Below are positions 51,804 to 60,393 of a stretch of 64,000 nucleotides of DNA, piece after piece. The stretch spans positions 1-64,000 of the forward strand of contig JAVJSD010000119.1 in NCBI GenBank assembly GCA_040219575.1, read 5' to 3'. This DNA is from JAVJSD01 sp040219575 (GTDB lineage Bacteria > Planctomycetota > Planctomycetia > Pirellulales > Pirellulaceae). Made by a program: the position numbers and the translations under genes. Position 1 is the stretch's first letter, and each line of letters starts with the position of its first letter. The notes beneath the pieces are model-generated. The model was given only the letters and a program-made list of their open reading frames with translations, did not search any database and had not been told where the DNA came from.

Positions 51804-53059
51804 TTGACGGAGATCGCGACTTCTTCGATGGCGCTGTGGCCCGATTTGCGGAAGGGGCGGGGCAATGGCTGCGGGACGCCTTTTTCGTCGAGGGTGCGGC
51901 TGCGAAACGTGTATTCGCCGGCCGGCAAGCCAGGCAACAGCGCCGCCCAATGCACCTTGCCCAGCCGCATCGGCCAGGTCTTCGGCTTGCCGGACGCGTC
52001 GAAGCCGTGCGTCTCGGCGGGAATCCGGTCGTCGGGCAATCCGCCTCCCCAGGTCGCCGGCGGGGCGAGAATCTGGGCGTCCCGCCAGGGCGCCTTCTCG
52101 AAGTAGCGGTCGTCGGCGGGCCATGATTCGTTGTTGGATTGCATCCAGACCTGCACCTTCGACAGGCCCGAGATGCCGACCTGCGCGTAGCCGGTGACGG
52201 GAATCGGCTCGTCCGGCGCCACGCGCCCCGGGACCGACAAGGTGGCGGCGAACGACTTCAACGGGCTATCGACGTCGTTGTCCTTCAGTCCATAGGTGTC
52301 ATTGGCGTAGTACAGGTGGGTGAGAAAGACGCTGGTGACCCACTTGATCGACTTGAAGCCATACGCCTCCGGCACGACGACGCGCACCGGGCCGCCGCGC
52401 TCCGGCGTGAGCCACTGCCCGTTGAGTTTGTAGCACAGGATCACCGGCGGCAGGTCGTAGGGATCCTCGAGGATTCGCCCGACGGGAAGCGAACTGCGGA
52501 ACATCTGTTTTTCGTCGTCGTTGTGGTAGCCGTGGTAGAACACGCGCCGCACATCCTCGCGCGGCTCGGTCCGCCACAGCACCTCCCGCAACGGCACGCC
52601 CTCCCAGACGCCCATGCCGAGCGGACAGCCGATGTTCAGGCAGGTCATCACTTTCGGAAAGCGGACGGCGAACTTCTCGCCCAGTTCAAGCAAGCCGGCG
52701 AAATCGAGCGCCGTGTTCTCCTGGCGCGTCATCGGCGAGCGGAGGCGGACGGGATTCTCGGGATCGCTTTTGACTTCCAACCGCCAGGTGTCGCGCGTCA
52801 GGCCGACTTCGGCCTTTTTCTCCTCCGGCAGGGAATGCGGCTTGGGATTGCCGCGGGAAACGTCGCGGAAGTCGTCTTGCACGGTGAAAAACGATTCAAG
52901 CTGGTCGATCGCCGACTGCAGTCGCTCGTCGCGCTTGGCCGCGTCGGCCCACAGCGGCCGCGTCAGCATCGTCGAGGCCGCCACGGCGCCGGCCCGCAGA
53001 AAGAACCTTCGCGACAGCCGCTGATGCTCGGCAAGAAACAAATCCAGGGACCGGCTCAT
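51800..53059 (-). CDS. Tat-exported molybdopterin oxidoreductase (sulfite-oxidase/MsrP-like)
   Basis: 419 residues. Twin-arginine signal QRLSRRFFLRAGAVAASTML (residues 13-32). The molybdopterin domain of the sulfite-oxidase family contains the Mo-ligand Cys140 in VMTCLNIGCPLG, followed by the RGGPVRVVVPEAYGFKSIKW segment and the C-terminal Mo-cofactor dimerisation-type domain (VTGYAQVGISGLSKVQVWMQ). Unlike MsrP it has a long C-terminal domain, so a sulfite or sulfoxide oxidoreductase of the periplasm is likely. Its stop codon is a GTAG foot. The 599-bp region upstream has the dispersed repeat and a BIME. Confidence 0.88.
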   Translation of the reverse strand: MSRSLDLFLAEHQRLSRRFFLRAGAVAASTMLTRPLWADAAKRDERLQSAIDQLESFFTVQDDFRDVSRGNPKPHSLPEEKKAEVGLTRDTWRLEVKSDPENPVRLRSPMTRQENTALDFAGLLELGEKFAVRFPKVMTCLNIGCPLGMGVWEGVPLREVLWRTEPREDVRRVFYHGYHNDDEKQMFRSSLPVGRILEDPYDLPPVILCYKLNGQWLTPERGGPVRVVVPEAYGFKSIKWVTSVFLTHLYYANDTYGLKDNDVDSPLKSFAATLSVPGRVAPDEPIPVTGYAQVGISGLSKVQVWMQSNNESWPADDRYFEKAPWRDAQILAPPATWGGGLPDDRIPAETHGFDASGKPKTWPMRLGKVHWAALLPGLPAGEYTFRSRTLDEKGVPQPLPRPFRKSGHSAIEEVAISVK

Positions 53060-53320
53060 GTCGTCTCCAACTTCGCGGCAAGATGCTGATGGATGCAGGT
53101 GGCGCCAACGTTTCGATTATCCGGCAGAGGCTGGACCAACGCCAGCGAAATCGGGACCGGTTCTTGTACGCGGCCAGCGCATTTGCGAGACTCGTTGAGG
53201 CGTCGCGATTGCACCTCTTCAAACTCCGCGACCAGGCCCTTCGCAACCCAATCTTCTTGGAGAACAGCCGTTGAAAATCAGCGACCGTTGCGCGCAAGAA
53301 CCGAGGAAGTGAGTGCCGTT

Positions 53321-53353
53321 GAACCGCTGATGAACGCTGATGAAACGCTAATC
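53321..53353 (+). repeat. Dispersed AACGCTGATG-type repeat, copy 2
   Basis: Three imperfect units (GAACCGCTGATG, AACGCTGATG, AAACGCTAATC) resembling the inverse at 32047. Lies in the 599-bp stretch between the molybdo-enzyme and PDZ genes, where no gene was found; short open frames near 53083-53274 lack start signals and are not called. Confidence 0.55.
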
Positions 53354-53416
53354 GAGTCGATTCACGTCCATTCGTGTGGCGCCGTCTGGAAACATGCCGA
53401 CGTGGCAAATACTCTC

Positions 53417-53478
53417 GTAGCGGAACTCGTGAGAGTTCCCGATTTCAATGCCGTCGAAAGTCTCACGACTTCCGCTAC
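53417..53478. repeat. BIME: GTAG-CGGAACTC and GTAG-CGGAAGTC hairpins
   Basis: Plus REP GTAG 53417-53420, stem CGGAACTC, loop GTGA, GAGTTCCC (last pair mismatched). Minus REP GTAG 53478-53475, stem CGGAAGTC, loop GTGA. Its right flank (GAAGTTTGCGGACAATGCCT) parallels that of 48186-48343. Confidence 0.9.
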
Positions 53479-53658
53479 GAAGTTTGCGGACAATGCCTAG
53501 CTTTGGATCGACGTCCATCAGCGGTTGGCCTTCTTTCCTTGTTCTGTTCCGGCCATGCCGGGCTGTGGTGAATCCGCGCTTCTCGCGGCGTGTTTCCGCG
53601 TCGCGATCTCTCAACGTACCGCTTGTTACGCAACCTCATGAAAACTGGAGAGTACGCC

Positions 53659-54312
53659 ATGAACCTTCCGCTGTTTCGCCTTGGCGCCTTGGGAACGTTG
53701 ACCGCCGTGTTGCTGGTGAGCGGCGCCGTGTGGTGCTGGGCGCAGGCTCCGGGCCCGCCGCGATACCCGACGCCGCAGTACCCGGCGCCGCAGTATCAGG
53801 CGCCGCAGTATCCCTCCGGACAAGCCGGCGCCGCTCCCGCGGGGCCGCAGGTCATTCATATTCATCATCATTACCACAACCTCTCGTCGAACTCCGCCGA
53901 ACTGGCCAGCGCGTACGCGCCGGGCATGGCCTGGAACTACGGTTTCCAACCGGGCACGGGAAACATCGTGCGGCCCTGGACGCAGAATTGGGGGCATCTC
54001 GGCTTCACCGGCTACCTCGGCCAACAGGGCCAATACACGGGATTGATCGTCGACACGCTGACGCCGGACAGTCCCGCCGCCCAAATGGGCCTGGTGCAGG
54101 GCGACTTCATCCTGGCCATCAACGGCCGCAAGGTGAACGACTACAAGCAGGTGACCATCCTGTTCGACGAATCCGTCGACAAGCCGAAGGCCGCGCTCTC
54201 GCTGCGGGTATGGAATCCGGCGACCGGCCGCATCGCGACCCTGAAGGCCGACCTGGTCAGTGATGACGGCGACGACGGCGACGTTGGAAGCGACGGCGTA
54301 CCTGCTCAATAA
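53659..54312 (+). CDS. Secreted PDZ-domain protein
   Basis: 217 residues. Signal peptide (residues 1-29, LVSGAVWCWAQ), then a Pro/Gln/Tyr repeat PRYPTPQYPAPQYQAPQYPS (about 33-52), a His-rich patch IHIHHHYHN (about 70-78) and a C-terminal PDZ domain (LGFTGYLGQQ, LTPDSPAAQMGLVQGDFILA, INGRKVNDYK). It ends in a short acidic tail; a further acidic stretch (ADDDDDDEQELDK) is encoded in another frame immediately after the stop, suggesting a frameshift or misread. Function unknown; the PDZ may bind unfolded or C-terminal peptides. Start supported by GGAG 8 nt upstream. Confidence 0.78.
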   Translation: MNLPLFRLGALGTLTAVLLVSGAVWCWAQAPGPPRYPTPQYPAPQYQAPQYPSGQAGAAPAGPQVIHIHHHYHNLSSNSAELASAYAPGMAWNYGFQPGTGNIVRPWTQNWGHLGFTGYLGQQGQYTGLIVDTLTPDSPAAQMGLVQGDFILAINGRKVNDYKQVTILFDESVDKPKAALSLRVWNPATGRIATLKADLVSDDGDDGDVGSDGVPAQ

Positions 54313-54481
54313 CTCGATTCCGCCCGCGGACGACGATGACGACGACGAACAGGAACTCGACAAGTGAGTTTGAAGGTCGGGTCATGGGCCGCGGCGCGTG
54401 GGCGAATTGCATTTCACCGCAAAACAGCCGACGATAGTCGCACCACACAGGAAAACGGCCACGCCTCTTGCGACCCGCCCG

Positions 54482-55921
54482 ATGACCAAGACCGATTACG
54501 TTCGCCAGACGCATCACGAATTCCTCGACGCCGCCGACGAGGCGATGGGCAACCCGGGATTGCAGCGGATCCTCGGCAAACTGAGCGAGTCGCTGGGGGC
54601 CAAGAATCGCGAGGCCTGGTCGGCGATGCCGCGCAGTGAGCTCGCGCGGCTCAAGGCCCGGGCGATCAAGGACGCCACGCTGGCCGAACTCGACACGCAC
54701 CTGGCGACGCTCGCCGACAGCGTCGAGCGGCGCGGCGGACATGTTCATTTCGCGGCCGACGGCAAGGAGGCTTGCGAGGCGATCGTCGATATCATCAAGG
54801 CCCGCGGCGCGCGGAAGGTCGTCAAGTCGAAGTCGATGACCAGCGAGGAGATCCACCTCAACCAGGCCCTGGAGGCCGCCGATCTGGAGGTGGTCGAAAC
54901 CGACTTCGGCGAGTACATCATTCAGGTGGCCGGGCACCGACCGTCGCACATCGTCGGGCCGGCGCTGCACCTCTCGGCCCGCGACGTGGCCGGCATTCTC
55001 AGCGGCGAAGCGGGGGAGCCGCTGTCGGACGACCGCGAGGAACTGGCGGCCTTCGCGCGTCGGCAGCTTCGCTCACGCTTCGCCGAGGCCGAGGTCGGCA
55101 TCACCGGCGCGAATTTCGCCGTCGCCGAAACCGGCACCATCGTGCTGATCTCGAACGAAGGCAACGCCCGGCTGACCACCAGCCTGCCGAAGGTGCACAT
55201 CGCCGTGATGGGGGTCGAGAAGGTGATTCCCAAACTGGCCGACCTGCCGTATTTCCTCAAAGTCCTGGCCCGGGCGGCGACCGGACAGAAACTCTCCGTC
55301 TACACGTCGCTGGTGAGCGGCGCGCGGCGCGAGGGAGAAATCGACGGTCCCGAAGAGTTCCACTTGATCATCCTCGACAACGGGCGTTTGAAGATTCTCG
55401 AAGGACCGCTGCGCGAGAGCCTGTTCTGCATCCGCTGCGGCGCGTGCCTGAACGCCTGCCCGATCTATCGCAACGTGGGCGGACACGCCTACGGCGGCGT
55501 GTATGCCGGACCGATCGGCGCCGTGCTGACGCCGCTGTACGACGGGCTGCCGCAGAACCACCACCTGCCGCATGCCTCGAGCCTGTGCGGCGCCTGCCAG
55601 GCGGCCTGTCCGGTGAAGATCGCCATTCCCGAAATGCTGGTCCAACTGCGCGACAAGCTGCATCACGAGCCCGAGCAGAAGCCCAACCGCCTGGAGTCGC
55701 TGGCCTACCGCGTCTGGGCGCGGACGATGCGCAGCCCGGGGTTGTACGCAATCGCCACCTGGCTGGCGACGCGGACGGTGGGCCGCTTCAAACGCCGCAG
55801 CGGTTGGATGCGACGACTGCCTGGCGGACTGAGCGGCTGGACCGAGAAACGCGACTTCCCCGCCCCGGCCCCAAGCCGTTTTCGCGACTGGTGGCGGAAG
55901 GAGGGACGCAATGAATCGTGA
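54482..55921 (+). CDS. lutB: LutB-type iron-sulfur lactate-utilisation protein
   Basis: 479 residues. The LUD domain (SKSMTSEEIHLNQALEAADL, VGITGANFAVAETGTIVLIS) is followed by two cysteine clusters for 4Fe-4S centres: Cys316, 319, 322 and 326 in CIRCGACLNACP, and Cys369, 372 and 376 in CGACQAACP. LutABC oxidises L-lactate to pyruvate; LutA is not seen upstream (a PDZ gene lies there), so the system here is split or incomplete. The LutC gene overlaps the last 11 bp. SD is weak. Confidence 0.9.
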   Translation: MTKTDYVRQTHHEFLDAADEAMGNPGLQRILGKLSESLGAKNREAWSAMPRSELARLKARAIKDATLAELDTHLATLADSVERRGGHVHFAADGKEACEAIVDIIKARGARKVVKSKSMTSEEIHLNQALEAADLEVVETDFGEYIIQVAGHRPSHIVGPALHLSARDVAGILSGEAGEPLSDDREELAAFARRQLRSRFAEAEVGITGANFAVAETGTIVLISNEGNARLTTSLPKVHIAVMGVEKVIPKLADLPYFLKVLARAATGQKLSVYTSLVSGARREGEIDGPEEFHLIILDNGRLKILEGPLRESLFCIRCGACLNACPIYRNVGGHAYGGVYAGPIGAVLTPLYDGLPQNHHLPHASSLCGACQAACPVKIAIPEMLVQLRDKLHHEPEQKPNRLESLAYRVWARTMRSPGLYAIATWLATRTVGRFKRRSGWMRRLPGGLSGWTEKRDFPAPAPSRFRDWWRKEGRNES

Positions 55922-56594
55922 GGCGTTTCTGACACGCGTGCGCCAGGCGGCGGAGCGCGGCCGAGCGTATCGCGTGCATGTCGAACCCCTGCCGGACGAC
56001 GTGTCGTATGTCGGCGGCGGCGACGATCTGTGCGCCCACATGGCGCGGGAAGTCGACGAGGTCGGCGGCGTGGCGACGTTGGTCGGCTCGCTCGAGGAAG
56101 CCCGAGAATCGCTCGCCTCGCTGTTGGAGCAATACCGCGTCCGCAGCGCGTTTTGTTGGCGGCACGAGACGCTCGACCGCCTGGACCTGGACGACCTGCT
56201 GGCCGAGCGCGAGATCGAAAAGCTCGATCACGACAATCTCGCCGGCCTGGACGACGCGGCGCGGCGCAGGCGGATGTTGGTGGCGCCTATCGGCATTACC
56301 GGCGTCGACCTGGCGATCGCCGAAACGGGCACGCTGGTGGTCTGCGCCCGGCCGGGACAGGAGCGGCTGGCCTCGCTGTTGCCGCCGGTGCACGCGGCGG
56401 TGGTGCTGGAGAGCCAACTGACGCCGGACCTGCTGGACGCCGTCGCCTGGCTGGGCGAGCGCGGCTGCGAGAATCTGACGAGCAACGTGGCCTTGATCAC
56501 CGGGCCCAGCAAGACGGGCGACATCGAATTGCAGCTCACCACCGGAGTGCACGGCCCCGGCAAATGGCACGTGCTGATCGTCCGCGGCGCGTGA
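55911..56594 (+). CDS. lutC: LutC-type lactate-utilisation protein
   Basis: 227 residues of the LUD superfamily. MLVAPIGITGVDLAIAETGTLVV, LLPPVHAAVVLESQLTPDLL, and the C-terminal GPSKTGDIELQLTTGVHGPGK, a fingerprint of LutC. Starts within the LutB end (11-bp overlap), so the two are coupled. Makes up the oxidation complex with LutB and LutA; probably controls electron transfer to menaquinone. Confidence 0.9.
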   Translation: MNREAFLTRVRQAAERGRAYRVHVEPLPDDVSYVGGGDDLCAHMAREVDEVGGVATLVGSLEEARESLASLLEQYRVRSAFCWRHETLDRLDLDDLLAEREIEKLDHDNLAGLDDAARRRRMLVAPIGITGVDLAIAETGTLVVCARPGQERLASLLPPVHAAVVLESQLTPDLLDAVAWLGERGCENLTSNVALITGPSKTGDIELQLTTGVHGPGKWHVLIVRGA

Positions 56595-56743
56595 TCTTCG
56601 CAGGACGGATGTCGACGTATGCCGCGGCTCGCCGAGCGACGGCAAGCGGGCCGGCAGCGCGTCCTGCCCATTATTCCGAAATTCGCGGTCTTTCGCCGGG
56701 CGGAGGGCTACCGCTGCGCGGCGTTTCGCGTATCTTGTGAGGC

Positions 56744-57019
56744 ATGAACTGGAATGAATGGGCTCAACGCGGCTGGACGCAGATGCTCGAACACGGATTC
56801 GGCGCCGCGCTTGGCGGGATGTCGGTGGTGTTCGCGGCGTTGCTGTTGATTACGCTGTTCATCGCGATGCTGCCGCGCGTTCTGCACGCCGTCTGGCCCT
56901 TGCCGGATGAGGACGATCAGCCGCCCAGTTCAAAGGCGAAGCCCACCTCCACCGAAGACGAACTCGTGGCCGCGATCGCCTTCGCTCTCCACACCGAATT
57001 ACAGCGCAAGGGCCCCTGA
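56744..57019 (+). CDS. oadG: OadG-like gamma subunit of a Na+-pumping decarboxylase
   Basis: 91 residues with one membrane helix (about 22-42, FAALLLITLFIAMLPRVLH) and a polar C-terminus that would link alpha to beta (STEDELVAAIAFALHTELQR). Its stop overlaps the start of the OadB gene by 1 base (TGATG), and the OadA gene follows, so the identity rests mainly on context. The gamma subunit assembles the pump and may bind Zn. It follows LutC by 149 bp. Confidence 0.82.
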   Translation: MNWNEWAQRGWTQMLEHGFGAALGGMSVVFAALLLITLFIAMLPRVLHAVWPLPDEDDQPPSSKAKPTSTEDELVAAIAFALHTELQRKGP

Positions 57020-58287
57020 TGGACCCCCTCGAGTTTCTCAAGACCACCGCCTTCTTAACGATCCACTGGACGAACCTGGTCATGATCGTGGTGGGCCTGG
57101 TGTTCATCACGCTGGCGATCGTCAAGCACTACGAGCCGCTGCTGCTGGTGCCGATCGGCTTCGGCGTGATTGTGGGAAACATTCCCGCGGTGCCGGGCAT
57201 GGCGCTGTCCGTGTACGACATCGGCGGCGTTGAAGTCCGCCAGGGCGAAGTGCAGACGGAGATCGTCAAGGACGCCGACAACGAGCCGGTCATGACGACC
57301 GTGGTGGATGCGGACGGAAAGACAACGGAAGTGCCGCAGGAGCGCGTGAAAGCCCAGATGGGGAGCGTGCTGAGCTACATCTACTTCGGCGTGCAGTACG
57401 GCATTTTTCCGCCGCTGATTTTTCTCGGCATCGGGGCGATGACCGACTTCTCGACGATGCTCAGCAATCCCAAGCTCGTGCTGTTGGGCGCGGCGGCGCA
57501 AGTGGGTGTGTTTCTGACATTGCTCGGGGCGCTGTTCCTCGGCTTCACGCCGGAGGAATCCGGCGCCATCGGCATTATCGGCGGGGCCGACGGTCCCACG
57601 GCCATCTTCCTGTCGACGAAGCTGGCCCCCAACCTGCTCGGCGCGATCGCCATCGCCGCCTACTCGTACATGGCGCTGGTGCCCGTGATTCAGCCGCCGA
57701 TCATGAAACTGCTCACGACCCGCGAGGAGCGGCTGATTCGCATGCCGCCGCCGCGGAAGGTCTCCCGGCGCGAGCGGATCATCTTCCCCGTGGCGGCGTT
57801 TCTGATCTGCGCGATGATCGCCCCCGCCTCGATCGTGCTGTTGGGCATGCTGTTCTTCGGCAACCTGCTCAAGGAGAGCTGTGTGACCGACCGCCTGGCG
57901 CAGACGGCGCGGACCGCGTTGATCGACGTCGTCACCATTGTGCTTGGTTTCGCGGTCGGCGCCAGCACGCAGGCCCAAACGTTCCTCACGCCGCAGTCGT
58001 TGGGCATCTTCGCCCTGGGCGCCGCCTCGTTCGCCATCGCCACCGCCGGCGGCGTGCTGTTCGCCAAATTGATGAATGTGTTTCTGAAACAGAAGATCAA
58101 CCCGCTGCTGGGCGCCGCCGGCGTCTCGGCGGTGCCCGACTCGGCCCGCGTGGTGCAGATGGTCGGCCACCAGGAAGATCCCCACAACCACCTGCTGATG
58201 CACGCCATGGCCCCCAACGTGGCCGGCGTGATCGGCTCCGCCGTGGCGGCGGGCGTGTTGTGGTCGGTGTTGACGAAGTCAATGTAA
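57019..58287 (+). CDS. oadB: OadB-like beta subunit, Na+-translocating decarboxylase
   Basis: 422 residues, about 9-11 membrane helices. Family motifs GIGAMTDFSTMLSNPK and GAIGIIGGADGPTAIFLS (the helix IV Asp region that binds Na+ and substrate carboxylate), and AVPDSARVVQMVGHQEDPHN near the C-terminus. An 80-residue soluble insert (about residues 70-115, GGVEVRQGEVQTEIVKDADN) is unusually long. Overlaps OadG by 1 base. The beta subunit decarboxylates carboxybiotin and drives Na+ export. Confidence 0.9.
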   Translation: MDPLEFLKTTAFLTIHWTNLVMIVVGLVFITLAIVKHYEPLLLVPIGFGVIVGNIPAVPGMALSVYDIGGVEVRQGEVQTEIVKDADNEPVMTTVVDADGKTTEVPQERVKAQMGSVLSYIYFGVQYGIFPPLIFLGIGAMTDFSTMLSNPKLVLLGAAAQVGVFLTLLGALFLGFTPEESGAIGIIGGADGPTAIFLSTKLAPNLLGAIAIAAYSYMALVPVIQPPIMKLLTTREERLIRMPPPRKVSRRERIIFPVAAFLICAMIAPASIVLLGMLFFGNLLKESCVTDRLAQTARTALIDVVTIVLGFAVGASTQAQTFLTPQSLGIFALGAASFAIATAGGVLFAKLMNVFLKQKINPLLGAAGVSAVPDSARVVQMVGHQEDPHNHLLMHAMAPNVAGVIGSAVAAGVLWSVLTKSM

Positions 58288-58294
58288 ACAACGC

Positions 58295-58360
58295 CCAAGC
58301 CGACGGCTTCGCCGTCGTGGGCGCGAACGAGAGACAACGACGGCGAAGCCGTCGGCTTGG
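58295..58360. repeat. Perfect 24-bp inverted repeat between oadB and oadA
   Basis: Arms 58295-58318 and 58337-58360 are exact reverse complements (start CCAAGCCGACGGCTTCGCC) with an 18-nt loop. Each arm contains its own GGCTTCGCC hairpin. It lies 8 bp after the OadB stop and 19 bp before the OadA start, a possible attenuator or processing site. Confidence 0.9.
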
Positions 58361-58378
58361 AACGACACTTTCCTCTCA

Positions 58379-60217
58379 GTGAATGCCGCCGTGAAAAAAG
58401 TCAACTTCATGTGTACCGCCTTCCGCGACGGCTTTCAGTCGGTGTACGGAGCGCGGGTGTTCACGAAAGATTTTCTGCCCGCGCTCGAGGCGGCGCGGGA
58501 TGCGGGCATCGACTACTTCGAGGCGGGCGGCGGCGCGCGGTTCCAGTCGTTGTACTTCTACTGCAACGAAGACGCCTTCGACATGATGGACGCGTTCCGG
58601 GCCACGGCCGGCCCCGACGCCAACCTGCAGACGCTGGCCCGCGGCGTGAACGTGGTCGGCCTCGAATCGCAGTCGAGCGACATCGTCGATCTGCACGCCA
58701 AGCTGTTCAAGAAGCACGGCATCACCACGATCCGCAACTTCGACGCCTTGAACGACGTCAACAACCTGGTCTACAGCGGACAGTGCATCGTCGACGCTGG
58801 GCTGAAGCACCAGGTGTGCGTCACGATCATGGAGTTGCCGCCCGGTTGCAGCGGCGCCCACGACGCCGACTTCTACGAGAGCGTGCTGCAGCAGATCCTG
58901 GACGCCGACATTCCGTTCGATTCGGTCTGCTTCAAGGACGCCTCCGGGACCGCCGTTCCGTCGAAGGTGTACGAGTCGATCCGCCGAGCCCGCAAGATGC
59001 TGCCGGAAGGAACGTTCATTCACTTCCACACGCACGAGACGGCGGGCGTGAGCGTGCTGGCCAACAAGGCCGCTCTCGACGCCGGCGCCGACGCCATCGA
59101 CATGTCGCTCGCCCCGGCCAGCGGCGGCACCTGCCAGGTCGATCTGCTGGTGATGTGGCACGCCCTGCGGGGATCGGAATACACGCTCGACGTGGACGTG
59201 GACAAGGTCCGCGAGGCGGAGGAAGTCTTCAAGGAATGCATGAAGGATTACTTCCTGCCGCCGGAGGCGACCACCGTCGAGCCGCTCATCCCCTGGAGCC
59301 CGATGCCCGGCGGAGCGCTGACCGCCAACACGCAAATGCTCCGCGACAACGGCATCATGGATCGTTACCCGGAGATGATTCGGGCCATGAGCGACGTGGT
59401 CCGCAAGGGCGGCTTCGGCACGTCGGTCACGCCGGTCTCGCAGTTCTACTTCCAGCAGTCGTTCAACAACGTGATGTTCGGCCCCTGGAAGAAGATCGCC
59501 GAACCGTACGGGAAGATGGTGCTCGGCTACTTCGGCAAGACGCCGGTTCCGCCCGACGAGGAGGTCGTCAAGCTGGCCTCGGAGCAACTCGGCCTGGCGC
59601 CGACCAAGACGCCGCCGCTGGAGTTGAACGACGCCGACCCCAGCAAGGGGATGGCGCCGGCGCGCAAGGTGCTGAAGGAGAACAAGCTGCCGGAGACCGA
59701 CGAAAACATCTTCATCATCGCCGCCTGCAAGGAGAAGGGACTGGCGTTCCTTAAGGGTGAAGCGACGGTCGGCGTGCGGAAGATCACTCCCGAGCAGAAG
59801 CAGGAAGCCGCCTCCACGACGGCGAGTTCGACGACGGCCGCGGCTCCCGCCGGCGGTCCCGCGCACTACACCGTGACCGTCAACGGCAAGAAGTATTCGC
59901 TGGCCATCGACGGCGGTCGGGCCTCGGTGAACGGCAAGTCGTTCGACGTCGCGATCCAGCAGAGCGAAGCCAAGCCGGCGGGTCCGGCGGTCGCCGTCGG
60001 CGAGGGAACGCCGATCAAGGCCCAAATGCCGGGCGTCGTCCTGAAGGTGCTGGCCAATGAAGGCGCCACCGTCAGCGAGGGCGAATCGATCCTGGTGCTG
60101 GAGGCGATGAAGATGGAAGTCCAGGTCTCCTCGCCGGTGGCGGGCACGGTGCAGGAAATCGCGGTCGCGGTGGGAGACCAGGTCGCCTCCGGACAGACGT
60201 TGGCCTCGATCGCCTAG
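58379..60217 (+). CDS. oadA: OadA-like carboxyltransferase/biotin protein (alpha subunit)
   Basis: 612 residues. Carboxyltransferase domain 1-470 of the DRE-TIM barrel type: TAFRDGFQSVYGARVFTKDF, KDASGTAVPSKVYESIRRAR, FHTHETAGVSVLANKAALDA with the HTH metal pair, ASGGTCQVDLLVMWHALRGS. A Thr/Ala linker (about 480-500) joins to a biotinyl domain with the modified Lys578 in LEAMKMEVQV. With OadB and OadG this decarboxylates oxaloacetate to pyruvate and pumps Na+. GTG start at 58379, since an ATG at 58383 is out of frame. FRDGFQS replaces the usual RDAxQS at the substrate site, so the substrate may differ (methylmalonyl-CoA or glutaconyl-CoA are alternatives). Confidence 0.88.
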   Translation: MNAAVKKVNFMCTAFRDGFQSVYGARVFTKDFLPALEAARDAGIDYFEAGGGARFQSLYFYCNEDAFDMMDAFRATAGPDANLQTLARGVNVVGLESQSSDIVDLHAKLFKKHGITTIRNFDALNDVNNLVYSGQCIVDAGLKHQVCVTIMELPPGCSGAHDADFYESVLQQILDADIPFDSVCFKDASGTAVPSKVYESIRRARKMLPEGTFIHFHTHETAGVSVLANKAALDAGADAIDMSLAPASGGTCQVDLLVMWHALRGSEYTLDVDVDKVREAEEVFKECMKDYFLPPEATTVEPLIPWSPMPGGALTANTQMLRDNGIMDRYPEMIRAMSDVVRKGGFGTSVTPVSQFYFQQSFNNVMFGPWKKIAEPYGKMVLGYFGKTPVPPDEEVVKLASEQLGLAPTKTPPLELNDADPSKGMAPARKVLKENKLPETDENIFIIAACKEKGLAFLKGEATVGVRKITPEQKQEAASTTASSTTAAAPAGGPAHYTVTVNGKKYSLAIDGGRASVNGKSFDVAIQQSEAKPAGPAVAVGEGTPIKAQMPGVVLKVLANEGATVSEGESILVLEAMKMEVQVSSPVAGTVQEIAVAVGDQVASGQTLASIA

Positions 60218-60232
60218 TGAGCGTGAGTCTTG

Positions 60233-60310
60233 GTAGCGGAAGTCGCCAGACTTCCGAGGACTCGCTCGCCAATCCTCGCAAGTCTGGCGACGTCTGGCGA
60301 CTTCCGCTAC
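60233..60310. repeat. BIME with tip duplication (GTAG-CGGAAGTC)
   Basis: Plus REP GTAG 60233-60236, stem CGGAAGTC, loop GCCA, GACTTCCG. Minus REP GTAG 60310-60307 with stem CGGAAGTC, but its tip CGCCAGACGT is duplicated. Follows OadA and may terminate that operon. Confidence 0.9.
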
Positions 60311-60393
60311 GTGGGAATGCGGACGTCGATGTCCGTCGTATATTCCCGTGGTCGGGAAGAACTTCCGGCGTTAGACTCGAAGGATAGGGGGCG

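Noticed and set aside
53083..53274. Short open frame upstream of the PDZ gene
   Set aside because: No start signal or similarity, and it lies in a repeat-bearing intergenic region.
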